Assembly: GCA_949358305.1 (NCBI GenBank)
Contig: OX442314.1
Location: 4,965,087-5,029,086 of the forward strand
Reading direction: 5' to 3'
DNA from: Strigamia acuminata
Taxonomy: Eukaryota > Arthropoda > Chilopoda > Geophilomorpha > Linotaeniidae
Length of the DNA: 64,000 nt
A program made the translations under genes and the position numbers. The notes below the pieces were generated by a model. The model was not told where the DNA came from. It was given only the letters and a program-made list of their open reading frames with translations, and made no database searches. The first letter of the stretch is position 1. Every line of letters begins with the position of its first letter. Positions 23,499-40,518 of this stretch are shown here, piece by piece.

Positions 23499-24639
23499 GT
23501 TGGGTGGTGTGTTGCGGGTTGTTATCGGGGCGCATTAGGAGTGGATGTGGTGGTCGCGTGGATATGGGGAGTGTGGCAGTCGGCTGCCATTTGTGATTGC
23601 TCGGTGGCGGTGTCTGGTGATGGGTTGGTGAAGCTGAAGGCGCGGAATTTGATTTTGGAAGTGTGTGGTGGATTTGTACTGGTTTTAATAGATTTGTAAT
23701 GGATTTCTAGTGAATTTCTATAGCATTTGATGGATTTCTTGTTTATTACTTTGTCTTTCAAATGTACAATGTTAGCATTTGATTGTGAATAGAGGGAAAT
23801 AAGGAAAAGGTGGAACTTCTTTGGGCCAATAAAGGAGGTGGAACAGACCAAGAAATTGGCATTGTGCAAGAATACATTGAGATTAGAATTGTATGGGAAT
23901 TTAAGTTATATCCGACTGTAACTACAAAAATTAATTTTAAAAAAATTGGTAGGTATTTGAAAATTTAAGTACCGTAACACACAAGTAATACAGTAATAAT
24001 AGTAATAGTATATAGCTAATAGCTAATAGCTAATAGATCTAGTGATAGACTTAAAGTATTGACATTTATTTGTGAATCGAAGAAAGGGAGCAAAATGGCT
24101 CAAGCTAATAAATTATTATTGTGTTTTATCCAGGAATAAATTGCTCGTGATTTTTTTTTTTAGAATAGCATGAATTAGGTTGCATCACTCTATTTGATTT
24201 TGAGTCAAATTTCAGTAATTCCTATCAAATATTTATGTGCAAATGGACAATATTTAGAAAATTTAGGTAAATTTGTGAGGTAATTCTTTGTTTTTTTTTT
24301 GGATGTTGAAACCTAAACGAATGATATCATTTTTGGTGATATTGAAAAATTAGTTTTTCCATTTTTCTTGCCACACTCAATATTGACAAACCTAGCGATA
24401 AACTTAAAATATTTCCGATGTCGCATATGAACGAGATAATGTCATATTCAAGTCGGTCAATAAAAATTTAAATTTTGTTTGTTTCAAAAAAATGTCTTAT
24501 CATAATGGTCCAACGATTAATCTGACGTGTTGGTTGTGCCAAGCTAGAGTACTTAGATTCTTTGCAGGGAATGTGACAATGACATTCATCTTTAACATTT
24601 GTGTCAAGAAAAGTCTTTTTGTAGATAGAATCAGTCTTT
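23499..24639. other. Upstream region of the receptor-like gene; no other gene seen
   Basis: GC-richer for about 200 bp next to the start codon, then AT-rich. TAATAGC tandem steps at about 24010-24040. No core promoter element stands out. Confidence 0.4.
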
Positions 24640-26220
24640 TTAGTCGATTGAGAAGTGTTGTAAATGGGATATTGCAGTTGGTCTATGTACGGTAATCTGG
24701 GGAAACAAAAATTTTGTTAGCAAGGGATCGATTTTTAAGAGATCCTCAATCCCCAACAAGTCGCACCCATCAATTACCAAACTTGTGAGTTTCTGGACTG
24801 GACTGGCAAATCTGAATAGTAAAGCCCGCAACAAACGAGAAAAAAGATTCAGAGCTACACGGGCCACTGACGAATTACTGGATTCCCGCGGGGCCATCCA
24901 CTTGGCCAATTTGTGCGCAATTTTGTTACTAAAGCTGGAGCAACGGATCAGACCGAGTTCCTCCAAGTTGGGGCACATGGCCAACACCTCAAACAAATAA
25001 CCAAAGGTGACCCATCGATCGTTGGGATCGCACAGGATAAATTCTTCCAATTTATCAAACTGCAAACCGCGCAAACTAACTCGATCAAACCTATCATTTT
25101 TTTCCGCTATTTTCAAGATCGAGTCATGACGCATGTCAACAGTCAAAATCTCCAACAGCTTGAATTTCGTCAACTCTGCAGTATTTTAAGGGTGAAAATA
25201 TTTGGAGTGATGTGGATTACGCTAACTTTCGGACAAGTGAGCGCGCCTATTTCCAGCAGATCACTCTTTATTAGCGACGCCCATTTTAGCGAATTTTAAT
25301 TTTTAAGCCCATTTGAGCAATCTCATTTTAGCGAAAATGAGATTACAGCACCGCAGCGTAGGACACATTTTAGCGAAGCCCGGTTTAGCGAATGATACAT
25401 TTTAGCGAAAATGACGAGCCATCGGGGTCGGGAGTCCCACGTTGGCTGACCACTCTGATCCGGTTGCTTACGGCCGTCACCTTCTCCTCAATTTGTTTGA
25501 TTGTTGATTGTTGTTTCGTTGTTCACGATCCGACGTTTCGCTCGTGAGATGTTTGCGTATTTCATCAAAGACTACCAATTCTTGTGGTACCATCCGGCAT
25601 TACTTGGGATGGTGACGTTCATGTTTACGAGATTTTGCGAGATTATGCTAGATTTTGCTAGATTGTGCGAGATTTTGCTAGATTGTGCGAGATTTTGCTA
25701 GATATTTTGTGATTTTGCTAGATATTTTGTGATTTTGCTAGATATTTTGTGATTTTGCAAGAATTTCCTAGATTTTGCGAGATTGTGCATGATTTTGCTA
25801 GATATTGCGGAAATTTGTAAGATTTGCTTGTCTCATTTTAGCTCCGCCTCATTTTAGCGATCACGCCATTTTAGCGAATTTTTGGTCGCTAAAATGAGGC
25901 ATTCGCTAAAATGAATCGTCGCTAAAATAAATTCGCTAAAGTGAAATCGCTAAAACAAGGTGCATTCATTTCCAGCTCTTCGTCAATGTTGTCATGAGGG
26001 TATATCAACCTCAGCATTAGCAAATTATATTGCTGCGGTGGCGAGCCGATCAGCAGCAATGCTTTGAGCTATCTAGAATGACGTTTAGTGTTCAAGGTTC
26101 TCATCAATTTCATCCTGTTCAATATCAAGCGTTAGCAGTCCAATGAATATTCATTGCTCAACTCAAAATATTTTAGCGTTTTGCTCAGGGTGGAGTCTTG
26201 TGCGCATGTTTTGTTTACAT
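24640..26220 (-). pseudogene. LRR protein pseudogene (distal copy), interrupted by a MITE
   Basis: Homologous to the proximal copy at 28564-30688 but starts midway, at the CAQDSTLSKTL segment, directly after a satellite array. Lesions relative to the other copy: TAA at 26132-26134, TAG at 26069-26071 (the other copy reads Lys-Trp across it), a 711-bp MITE at 25257-25967, and a 1-bp deletion near 25172. After these, 178 codons stay open (25173-24640) with LRR text such as CPNLEELGLIRCSSFSNKIA. It keeps about 50 residues (WMAPRES to LLGI) that the proximal copy lacks. Not functional as read. Family role unknown. Confidence 0.75.
25257..25967. mobile_element. MITE with 8-bp duplication inside the LRR pseudogene
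   Basis: Flanked by ATTTCCAG on both sides (25249-25256 and 25968-25975). Removing insert plus one copy restores the alignment with the proximal LRR copy exactly. Ends are imperfect inverted repeats rich in TTTTAGCGA. The centre holds a GAGATTTTGCTAGAT array (25628-25815). An 8-bp duplication suggests hAT, although the termini are not classical. Confidence 0.8.
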
Positions 26221-27250
26221 TCAAACAATCCCCAAACAATCCCCAAACGACTTCCAAACAACTCCCAAACGACCCCCAAACAACCCCCAAACGAACTTCA
26301 AACAACTCCCAAATGACCTTCAAACAACCCCCAAATGATCTTCAAGCGACCCCCAAACAATCCCAAACAACCTTTAAACAACCTTCAAACGACTCTAGAA
26401 TGATCTCCAAGCAATTCCCCAATGACCTTCAAACAACCTCCAAACGACCCCTAAACAACCTTCAAACAACCTCCAAACAACCTTCAAACGACTTTCAAAC
26501 GACCCTCAAACAACCTTCAAACGACTCCCAAACAACCTCCAACAACCTTCAAACAATCTTCAAATGACTTCCAAATGACCTTCAAACGACCCCCAAACAA
26601 CCTTTAAACGACCATCAAACAATCTCTAAACGACCTTCAAACAACCCCCAAATGACCTTTAAACAACCTTCAAATGACCCCCAAATTATCTTTAAGCGAC
26701 CCCAAAACAATCTTAAAAGAACCCCCAAACGACCTCTAAATGACCTCCAAATGACCCCTACTACCTTCAAACGACCCCCAAATGACCTTCAAATGACCTT
26801 CAAACATTCCCAAATGACCTCTAAACGACCTTTAAACTACCCCTAAACAACCCTTAAACAACCTTCAAACGACCCCCAAATGACCTTCAAATGACCTTCA
26901 AATCATCCTTAAACGACCTCCAAACGATCCTTAAATGACTTTCAAACGACTCCCAAATGACCTTCAAACGACCTTTAAACGACCCCCAAATTATCTCCAA
27001 GCGACCCCCAAATAACACAAACAACCTTCAAATGACCTTCAAACAACCCTTAAATGATCTCTAAGTAACAAATGACCTTCAAACGACCCCTAAATGATCT
27101 CTCAGTAACAAATGACTCCCAAATGACCCTCAAACAACCTCCAAACGATCCCCAAACGACCTTCAAACGATCCCTAAACGATCCCCAAACGATCCCTAAA
27201 TGATCCCCAAACGATTTCCAAATGGCTCCCAAATAACCCTCAAATGACCC
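26220..27250 (+). repeat. Satellite of 11-bp units CAAACGACCCC / CAAACAACCTT
   Basis: About ninety degenerate copies, about 1 kb, C- and A-rich on the plus strand. It abuts the truncated 5' edge of the LRR pseudogene, so the array may mark the duplication or deletion breakpoint. Confidence 0.85.
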
Positions 27251-27410
27251 CTAAACTATCTTCAAACGCATTCGGAGAGCATTCGGGAAGCTTTCGGGGA
27301 GCATTCAGGGAGCATTCGGGGAGCATTTGGGGAGCATTCGGGGAGCATTCAGAGAGCATTCGAGGAGCTTTCAAGGAGCTTTCGGAGGCATTCGGGGAGC
27401 ATTCGGGGTT
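27251..27410 (+). repeat. GCATTCGGGGA repeat
   Basis: About nine copies of a roughly 15-bp unit, AGCATTCGGGGAGC, with a few variants. It directly follows the gag fragment's last readable codons. Confidence 0.8.
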
Positions 27411-28285
27411 TGGAGTTTCTCCATGCGCACGGTGTAGAAGGTCAATTTCCTCGGAGCGGACGCGGGCGTGCGGTGCGCGGACGTCGACGATTTGGACGAG
27501 CGGCAAACGGGCTTGATATGACCCTCGATGCCACAGCCGTGACATTTGGCTGTGCGAAAACGGCCATCGTCCTGACGAGTGCCGGATTGGCCACAATGCT
27601 TGCACGTCTTTTGATCGTGTTGTGAATTCGGACGATCGGACTGCTGTTGGGAAGACTGAGTGGTGCCCCTCTAGGAGTGTTTGCCACTTTTATGCGAGTT
27701 CCCGTTGAAACGTGACGAGTTTGCTCCTTTCTGCAGCTGGTGAACCGATTGTTGCGCATCGACGAAGCTGGACACGTCCGCTCCGGCGATCTCGGCAGAG
27801 GTTGCTGCCTCGAGAGCCAATGCAAAAGTGAGATCTTTTTGCATGTAGAGCGTCTCCTGGACTTGGCGCATGTTGAGACCAATCACAAACTGATTTCGCA
27901 TCTCTTCGTCTTGCACGTCGCCAAAATCGCAATATTTGGTCAGCGAATGCAAGGCAGATGCAAAATCACTCACAGATTCGCCCTTATTGCGTTTACGATA
28001 CGAGCACAAAAGCACACAATTTCGCCCTGTTAAACTGGCTTTGGTTTTTGATTTTTAACCATTAAGTCGGTGAGTTGTTTGAAAGTCAATTCCGTCGGTT
28101 TCTTCGGACGAGCGAGATCCATGAATTTGGCGAATGTAGCCATACCCACGCAGGCCAAAAGTGTATTCCCTTTGTCTGCGTCCGCGACGATTTTGTTGCA
28201 CGAGAAAACACATTCCATTTTGCAGGATATATGTCTCCCAATCATCTTGCGGGTTATATTTTTCGGGAGCTGCAACCAAAGGCAT
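27371..28285 (-). pseudogene. Ty3-type retrotransposon gag fragment with CCHC zinc knuckle
   Basis: Reads MPLVAAPEKYNPQDDWETY at the start, then, after a frameshift near 28220, a capsid-like stretch (TELTFKQLTDLM), then, after another, GESVSDFASALHSLTKYCDF and EEMRNQFVIGL, classic Ty3/mdg4 Gag wording. One TAG (about 27668) separates this from HDQKTCKHCG and CHGCGIEGHIKPVC, a C-X2-C-X4-H-X4-C nucleocapsid knuckle at about 27517-27558. No protease or polymerase follows; the frame dies in a satellite. At least two frameshifts and one stop: a dead fragment lying between the two LRR copies. Confidence 0.8.
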
Positions 28286-28563
28286 TTTTGAACGGTAAAA
28301 TTGATGAATTCACAGAAAAACTCACGGGCGAAAATTCGGGCCTAACGGTCAACGCGTGGTCACGAGCGTACGGTCAACAGCGAAAATCTCATCAAAACTT
28401 GACAAAAAGACACAAAAGTTCATAAAAGTTGATGGATTCAATTTGTACTCATCTCTCGTCGCCAATAATGTGTAATAAGCTGGATGCAAGCGATAAAGTT
28501 GGGTTTAGGTGAAGATCGATTAAAAAGCAGCCATGTCTTATTGGAAAATTAACATAAGTGAAT

Positions 28564-30688
28564 TTATTTACAAAATACATCATCTTCAAGTACATCATCT
28601 TCAAATACATCATCTTCAAATACATCATCTTCAAATACATCATCGTGCAGGTCTAGAAATTCTAATTCCAGCTTCACTCCGTGTTCTTCAGCCATTAGCT
28701 GCATAGCACCAACGTCAAAATATTGCCGTTTCATCTCATCAATTTGTAAAATCACTTCCAACTCCTCCAAAGAATCGATTTTTAACAAATCTTCGTCGAA
28801 CGCTCTTCTTCGCCATCACGTCGGCCAACTCACGCGCAATTTTATTACTGAAACCGGAGCAACGGTACAGACTGAGTCTCGTCAGGTTGGGACACATGTC
28901 CAACACCTCGCTCAAATAACCCGAGCTAACCCAACAATCGTTGGGATCGAATAGGGTAAAGTCCGTCAAGTTCTCAAAGCGCAAACCGCGCAAACAAACC
29001 CGATCGAACGTATCGTTTTCCTGCGCTATTTTCAAGTCCGAGTCATTACGCAAGTCGACAGTCAACATGCTCAACTGCTTGAATTCCGTCAAACTTTGCA
29101 GCATTTTAAGGCTGAAAATACTCGGAGTGATGTGCATTATGCTAACTTTAGGACACGTGAGCGCGGCTATTTCCAGTTCGTCCTCAATGTCGTCGTGAGG
29201 GTGCGCCAAACTCAGCAGTATCAAATTGTATTGCTGCGGTGGCGCGCCGATCGGCTGCAGCGCTTTGAGCCACTTGGAATGAGGGTAAGTCGTCAAAAGT
29301 GTCATCATTTTCATCGTGTTTAATAACAAGTGGTAGCAGTCCATTGAAAGTTAGTTGCTAAACGCGACCATTTCCAAGGTTTTGCAGAGTGTGGAATCTT
29401 GTGAGCAAAGTTTCCGAACGAAATCCTCCGTTGCTCTAAAGGCCCTAAGATCGGTTAGTGGCAGCCGAGCGATGTAGGTCGCCGCGTCCTCTTCAACGAT
29501 GGTGTTGAAAAGATCGAGTACCTGGAGATGTGGCAAAGTCTGGCATATTTGTTTGGAGGTGTTGGTTGTCAGTGTATATTCGTGGGGTAGTTCTAACGCC
29601 GTCAGATTCTGCGCGAATGGATAGAATATAGTAGAATTAAAACAAATTCTTTGTAATGCTATGTTCACACTTAAACCACTTTTCTAGTCTAAGTTCTACA
29701 AATCTGAAATCAATTGTTCACACTTAAGGATAGTTTTGTACAAGTGTCAGATTGTTAGGGGTTTGCATTGTTGCTTGTAGCTAATGATCTTTTAAAGATA
29801 GAAACTTCTACTTTTTTTTAAAAGAAAGAGGGATGCCAGTTTAGTAAACCGACATATTTTTTAAATTTTTTTTCCACATTAAAAGTTGACAATTTTGGGG
29901 TCGAAACGAAAGTGCGCGATCTATTTCCACTTTATCGAAACGAACAAAACACATTTCCGTTCGTATTTCACGAACCATTAGGGCTAGAAATACGTTCTTT
30001 TTTTTAAAAGAAAGGTCGTTTTATTCTCCATCTTTTGATGTATTGTATTAATTTTTTGATGCATTTGAAAGTAATAATTTCTTGTCTTTTCTGACTATTC
30101 CTTCCCTCTTAACAATCATTTCAAATCCCATAACTGTGTGCGGACACTTTTCTTTGCCTACTCACCTTCAACTTGTGGCCACAAACCCTAAACAAAAAAT
30201 CCAAATCCAAATTTGGACTCATTAACCTCAACTTCAGTTCTTTCTGCTCTTCGTGCACAAACAGAGCGACGTCCCACGCCTCTGGCTCGCAAACACTGAC
30301 GTCCCAAAACTCCAACTCATTCAACTTCGTCAGCATATCTGCACGAACATCGCGCGCTAAATCAAACAATTTCTCATTAATAATCCCAAAAAAAATGCAC
30401 TAATCCGTGACACTCACGTTGTATATCCATGGCTGAACTGGGTGCATATTTGGTACTCGTCCATCCGAATAGGTTAGGAGGCCAAAGTAAATGAAAAAAA
30501 GAATTCACAACGCCACGAATCACCGGGGATTTCTCGGCATCTCGCCGGGCCTGTCCAGCACCGACTTTATCGAAGTAATCCATTAATTTCACCGTGGTAC
30601 TCGCTCGATCGTCCTCCATTTCTTCAACAGGCCGTTGAATAAGACTCCCGAAAATAATTTTAATGGACATATCCTTTAATGATTGCAT
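28564..30688 (-). pseudogene. LRR protein gene (proximal copy), nearly intact, one in-frame stop
   Basis: Exons 30688-30418, 30356-30166 and 29608 onward have good splice sites and matching phases. The product has an N-terminal region of about 150 aa, then leucine-rich repeats (LTALELP, LPHLQVLDLF, CPNLTRLSLYRCSGFSNKIA). The frame is open except for TAA at 29351-29353, where the distal copy has GAA, and continues in the same frame from 29344. Near 28820 about 150 bp present in the distal copy are missing and the frame shifts to one ending at 28564 with an acidic DDVFE tail; AATAAA (28563-28568) overlaps that stop. It could be a young pseudogene, or a gene with one sequencing error and an unseen intron. 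No F-box or other partner domain recognised. Confidence 0.6.
28574..28640 (-). repeat. 15-bp coding repeat encoding DDVFE
   Basis: Five copies of a 15-bp unit give a DDVFE pentapeptide run at the acidic C-terminus of the proximal LRR copy. The unit length preserves the frame. Confidence 0.8.
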
Positions 30689-31572
30689 TTTCGATATTCA
30701 AACGTCAGATTTTGAGATTTTGGTCTTGGTCGGGCAGTTCTGAATTTCAAACAATGGTTACTGCAGCAACAGGTAAGCAAACAACTGTTGATCAACAATC
30801 AACAAAATCCAGTAAAAATCAACAACGTAAACTGAAAACAACAATTGTTACTGCAATAAAAACAGTACTGAACTGATTGATATGGCATATTAACTTTTTA
30901 TTTCTGAATACAAATAAAATGGATTTAATGCAGATTCAGCCTCTGACAACTCCTTTGGTCAGTTTTATTGAAATGACCGGTCGAAATAGCATGAATGGTA
31001 CATGGAAACAACGTTTTGGCGTAAAATTGAGTTGTTTTAAATTTCGAAACACGCGAAACAAGCGAAAAAAATAGTAAAGCGAAAATTGATAGATTTTATA
31101 AAACCTGAGAAAATTAAAACGGGAATTTTGATTTCAGACACGTCCAATTGTGGATAGATCTGTTTCCCCGATATAGATAATTAAACTATATCTAGTCATT
31201 CATAAAATACATATATACAGTATATTATTTTGCACCATTGGTGGCAAAACACTCTGAACATGTTATTTTTAGTTCATGACTGTACTCTGTAGCCTGGACA
31301 TAGGTCAGGTCCCAGGAAGTTGTCTGGATGGAAAAGGGAATGTACAGTACATGTAACATTGCTTGTCAGGACTCTAAGCTAAATCTGTTTCTTTTCTTCA
31401 ACATTTTCACTTTTTTTCCTATTTTTTTAAATCTTTTTTTGTTGTTTCTTTTAACAAATTTCATACCGTACACATAAAATGTAAGTAATGTAACACCTTG
31501 GGGAAGACGGTAGGGGAAATAATCAAATGGTGATGGTAAATATTTCTTGTAAACTAAATTTCTTTCTTATTA
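30689..31572. other. Upstream of the LRR gene; no gene seen
   Basis: AT-rich. A short palindrome TGTACAGTACATGT lies at about 31342. No other feature. Confidence 0.4.
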
Positions 31573-31683
31573 CAGTAGAAACTCTTTATAACGAATCGCA
31601 AGGGACCGGAAAATTGATTCGTTATAACGAGAGTTCGTTAAAACGAATTAGGTAAAAAAAATTAAATTTTATTATAAACAATA

Positions 31684-32502
31684 TGTGGTGACCCTGCGGG
31701 TGGCCGTCCCTCCAGTGGACGCCATCCGCATGAGTCACTAGGAAAGGTCAGTTCCCTCGCGTTGGCTCCGCCTTCCCCCCCTGGGAAGCGCGTGCCCCGA
31801 GGGGGTGAGGTGATGCGTGGACAGCCCCCATTGGCCGAGCCAGGCCCCTCACCCTGGCCTATATCAGGTAGAGTTTCGCGCCCTAGAAGCAGAACTTACA
31901 CAAACGACACCAAGAACACAGCAACTACCTCACCGTCAGGCCAACTTCAAATACAAGTTAGGATTGATCGAGGACCGCTGATTCCAGTGCAACTGTAACT
32001 CTCACGAATTTACACTGCGCGTTTATTTCCCGCGAAAGCAGGAAAATAACCCTTGTGAATTCACACTAAATAATCGACCCACGATTATTTCCATTGCGAA
32101 GTGTCCGAGCGCCCTGTAAGAAACTCCACGTTTCTGGACGGAGCCTTGCGACGCTAAAACCAACCCCTAGACAACAGGCACGGATAGAAGACTCGAAAGA
32201 GCATTCCACCGCGTCCGTGAACGACGAATCCGTGACGAATTTACGACAACTCGAGACGCCGCCTTTGTTCCGCCGACCACGCGGAACCGACGACGCCATC
32301 TTGAGAAATCCTTTGTTCGACTCTGACCAAGTCGACTCTAGTCTTATACTGAGTGTATTTTAAGGCTTACGCCTATTGAATAAACCTATTTGTTCATTTA
32401 CAGATACTTAGTATTCATTTGGGTAATTTACATATTTAGTAAGATCACAGGTAAAGTATTACACGTTAGTTCTTTAAACCTATCACCAGGTAGGACGCGA
32501 CA
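31684..32502 (+). mobile_element. Solo LTR, 819 bp, AATA target duplication
   Basis: TGTGGTGACCC at the 5' end and GACGCGACA at the 3' end (TG...CA), flanked by AATA on both sides (31680-31683, 32503-32506). A CTATAT box near 31859 and GAATAAACC near 32378 fit a U3-R-U5 layout. No primer-binding site or internal region follows, so it is a recombination product. Orientation plus from the TATA/AATAAA order. Confidence 0.85.
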
Positions 32503-32542
32503 AATATTATTTATTCATAGACATGCAAGTTTCATGTCAATT

Positions 32543-32688
32543 TTACCCCAATTCTTTAAAATTGTTAAAAATTGTTGAACGGGGCAAATTAAACTCATCT
32601 ACTACAATTAGTGGCTTCTTGCCATTGTCAATGGCATTAAAAATGTTCACTTGCTCTCAATAAAAATTGCCTTTTGTTTGGCAGCCAT
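32543..32688 (-). pseudogene. pogo/CENP-B-type transposase N-terminus remnant (HTH_psq)
   Basis: From ATG 32688 (MAAKQK) with a small frame slip near 32656, the minus strand reads EQVNIFNAIDNGKKPLIVVD then EFNLPRSTIFNNF, the N-terminal psq/CENP-B helix-turn-helix pattern (EKxxIxxAIxxGKK...FNxPRSTxxxxL) that binds pogo termini. TAA follows at 32543-32545. This confirms the superfamily of the surrounding element. Similarity from memory. Confidence 0.7.
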
Positions 32689-32902
32689 TTTAAAACAGGA
32701 AAATTTTGATTTTCCTGTGCTTATGGGCATCGCATGTTGTGAGTGATGTGATCAGTTTTGAAAATTTGTTATAACGAGAGCTTATGGGTATTACAGTGTA
32801 CCTGAAAACCTGTTTGTTATAACGAATAATTCGTTATATCGAAATTCGTTATAACGAAAATATTTAACATGGTGTTCTATGGCTGGCCAACCAAGTCACT
32901 TA

Positions 32903-33432
32903 CCATGTTTACATGTACTCACTTATCTAGATAAGTGAAAATGCGAATTTTACTTTTCTAGAAAACTGATCATGTAAACAAATCAGTTTTCCAGAAAAGT
33001 CAAACTTATCTGGAAAACTAAAATCCACTTGTTTGAGGTAGATTTTGGGTGTTTTGCACATTGCCATTTGCAATGTAAACACCCACTCATTGTTTATCTA
33101 GATAAGCTGACGTCCAACAACGCTGTAATGCAACTGTTTAAAAACATGGCGGCAAAATGGAGCGAGCACAGTGCTTGCAATGTTAGAATGAATATTGTTA
33201 GATGGGATACACCAACAAAACAAAACAATATTTTCCGAGGTTGGCGGGAAGACATATTGTTTGTGCACAGTGCATTGTGGATGATTAATGCGCAAGTTTA
33301 ACAGAGAGTTAAATACGTCATACGACGTCACATTTTTAGAAAAACTGATTCTTTGTAAACGCATGCAGTTTTCTAGATAAGTAAAAGTTCGCATTTTTAC
33401 TTATCTAGATAACTGGTAACATGTAAACATGG
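32903..33432. mobile_element. TA-flanked MITE with CCATGTTTACATG ends
   Basis: Inverted terminal repeats of roughly 50 bp beginning CCATGTTTACATGT and containing CTTATCTAGATAAGT, itself palindromic. TA lies on both sides. It sits inside the pogo element: joining its flanks restores the order seen in the shorter relative at 15304-16091. No transposase, family unassigned. Confidence 0.8.
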
Positions 33433-33501
33433 TAATTGTCAACAATTCGTTATAGCGATAATTCGTTATATCGCGATTCGTTATAAAGAGTTTCGACTGT
33501 A

Positions 33502-35303
33502 CTTCATTTGAATTCCCAGGGACTGCTAAATCAGATCTACTTGGAATAGGGCTTGACACCTATAATTTTAATACATTTTAATGTTTGAAATCTGCTTTTG
33601 TCATTATAGTCAATATATTTACGAAAAGTATGCCTGGGGGACAGAATTGTGGTCGATTGAACCACATTTTCAATTTGCCGTATAAATTTCGACCCGTAAT
33701 ATTTTCTATAAAACACCAAATGACTCCTAGGAGGAGTTTATTGCAGTTAATAGTCGATCATAACTTACCAACCGTTATCACAGTGCAGGTTCCCTGAATG
33801 GACAATTCATTCCTTATTCTGATATTTGGTTTGTCCATTGATTTCTGTAAGAAGTCTGCTGTTTTATATCTTAGTTGCCAAAATAAATTGGGTTTTCCTT
33901 ACCGAAATAAATTCAGTTTTGTTTAACACAGGTTGATCAATATCCCATAATGCAGCCAAGTTGACATTTTCATTACCAATTAACTTGAATAGATTGTTCG
34001 CACAATCGAGTGATTCTATTGGTGTTGAGTGTAAAATATTTTTCCACGCATTTCGTACTTATTCGTTTTCAGTCGTGCATACTTTGATAGCTGGAAATGA
34101 CATCTTTTAATTAATTAATCAAATTAATTTTCAATTTGTTGTCGTTTTCGAGATAACGATTTTTCCGAGCAAAACTGGTTGAAAGTTGTTATTTCATAAT
34201 TATCTGAAAACATGTGACCGCTTGGCCAATGGCCACCCACGGTGACCTATGTCACTGCCACACACCGCCCAGTGGCCCTAAGGTCATTCCCCTTGCGGGT
34301 GGACTGACCCTGTGTAGGGAAGGATGGAACTGAGTGGTGGTGGATGGAGCAGAGTGTCACTGACCGTGACAGAGGAGAGAGCTGACCACCGTAGAGAGAA
34401 GACGTGTGAAGAGGGTCCTGCGCCAGCAAGGGGAACCGAGTCTGGTGCTGACTGTGCTCTCCTCACCATTCACCACTGCGACACTCAGTAGTATGGCGAT
34501 GGGCCTGCTACAGCCTCCATGAGCGGTTGCGAGGGTCATACTGAGAGTAAGTACGACACGAATGTTATGTTTAACCGACCTCGCCATACATGGGGTTCAC
34601 ATCCTGTGTGCGATGGGTCGGTTGCCAGTGCGTGGTGACAGGATTTTCCAATCCCTAGACAACGTATATTAAAGGCCACCAACCAACAATATGGAGCCTC
34701 TTGAACTCTGACCAGCAACCCCTGCACACTGATCACTTTTCCTGCAGCGCAATGCACTTGGCGCAGTTCTCGCATCTCGCGGGCAACCAGGTGGAGCTGC
34801 GGGCCCTTGATTGACCTTTGCTCAGGTCCCGGTGGTTGAGAACCCCACCGGTGCTTGTTTTTCTTAAAAAATAAGTAGTAATTTATTTCCCAAAATTTCC
34901 TACATTGGCAATAGTTTGTAAAGCTTCTAGAATTAATTATAAACTTCAACTCAAGAGGTAATCCCGACTCGAATCGGATCTTGTCTTTGGAATGAAATGC
35001 ATTTTTAAAACAAATAAAAACAAACAAAAATGATTCTACGATTCAAATTGAAAAGAAAAATGTCAACTTTCTAAACCTTGCGTGATAAATTGATAATATA
35101 ACATTACACTCTGTTCGTTAAAATCTTGTAAACGGTAAAAATATTTACATATTCACATCATTAATAGAAATGTACATTTAAACACAAAAATGGCAGCTTT
35201 GATTAAGACTAGTCACTATTTTACATTTAAAAAAAGAAAGGGAAAACAGGAAAATCTTTGGCAATAAAAACGAAGAAAAGGTTTAAAATCCCCGATAAAT
35301 GTC
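33502..35303. other. Intergenic, no gene recognised
   Basis: Lies between the pogo element and the GALNT2 3' end. 34200-34830 is GC-richer, and the minus frame 35027-34536 (163 codons) has no family likeness. The GALNT2 3' UTR presumably extends below 35304; AATAAA on the minus strand at about 34882-34887 is a candidate signal. Confidence 0.4.

Positions 35304-40518
<5,215 letters not shown>

Larger units (their letters stand above)
31573..33499. mobile_element. pogo-type DNA transposon remnant carrying two younger insertions
   Basis: Termini CAGTAGAAACTCTTTATAAC and the inverse of CAGTCGAAACTCTTTATAAC, flanked by TA on both sides (31571-31572, 33500-33501). Internal ATAACGAA steps and the GGCTGGCCAAC core match the MITE at 15304-16091. 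A solo LTR (31684-32502) and a TA-flanked MITE (32903-33432) sit inside. Without them about 578 bp remain, including a decayed transposase start. Confidence 0.88.

Noticed and set aside
26132-26323. 63-codon minus frame reading through the 11-bp satellite into LRR sequence
   Set aside because: Only its last 28 or so codons are homologous to the LRR gene; the rest is satellite read by chance.
34536-35027. Minus-strand 163-codon frame
   Set aside because: No family resemblance, mixed composition; probably GALNT2 downstream sequence or an old repeat.
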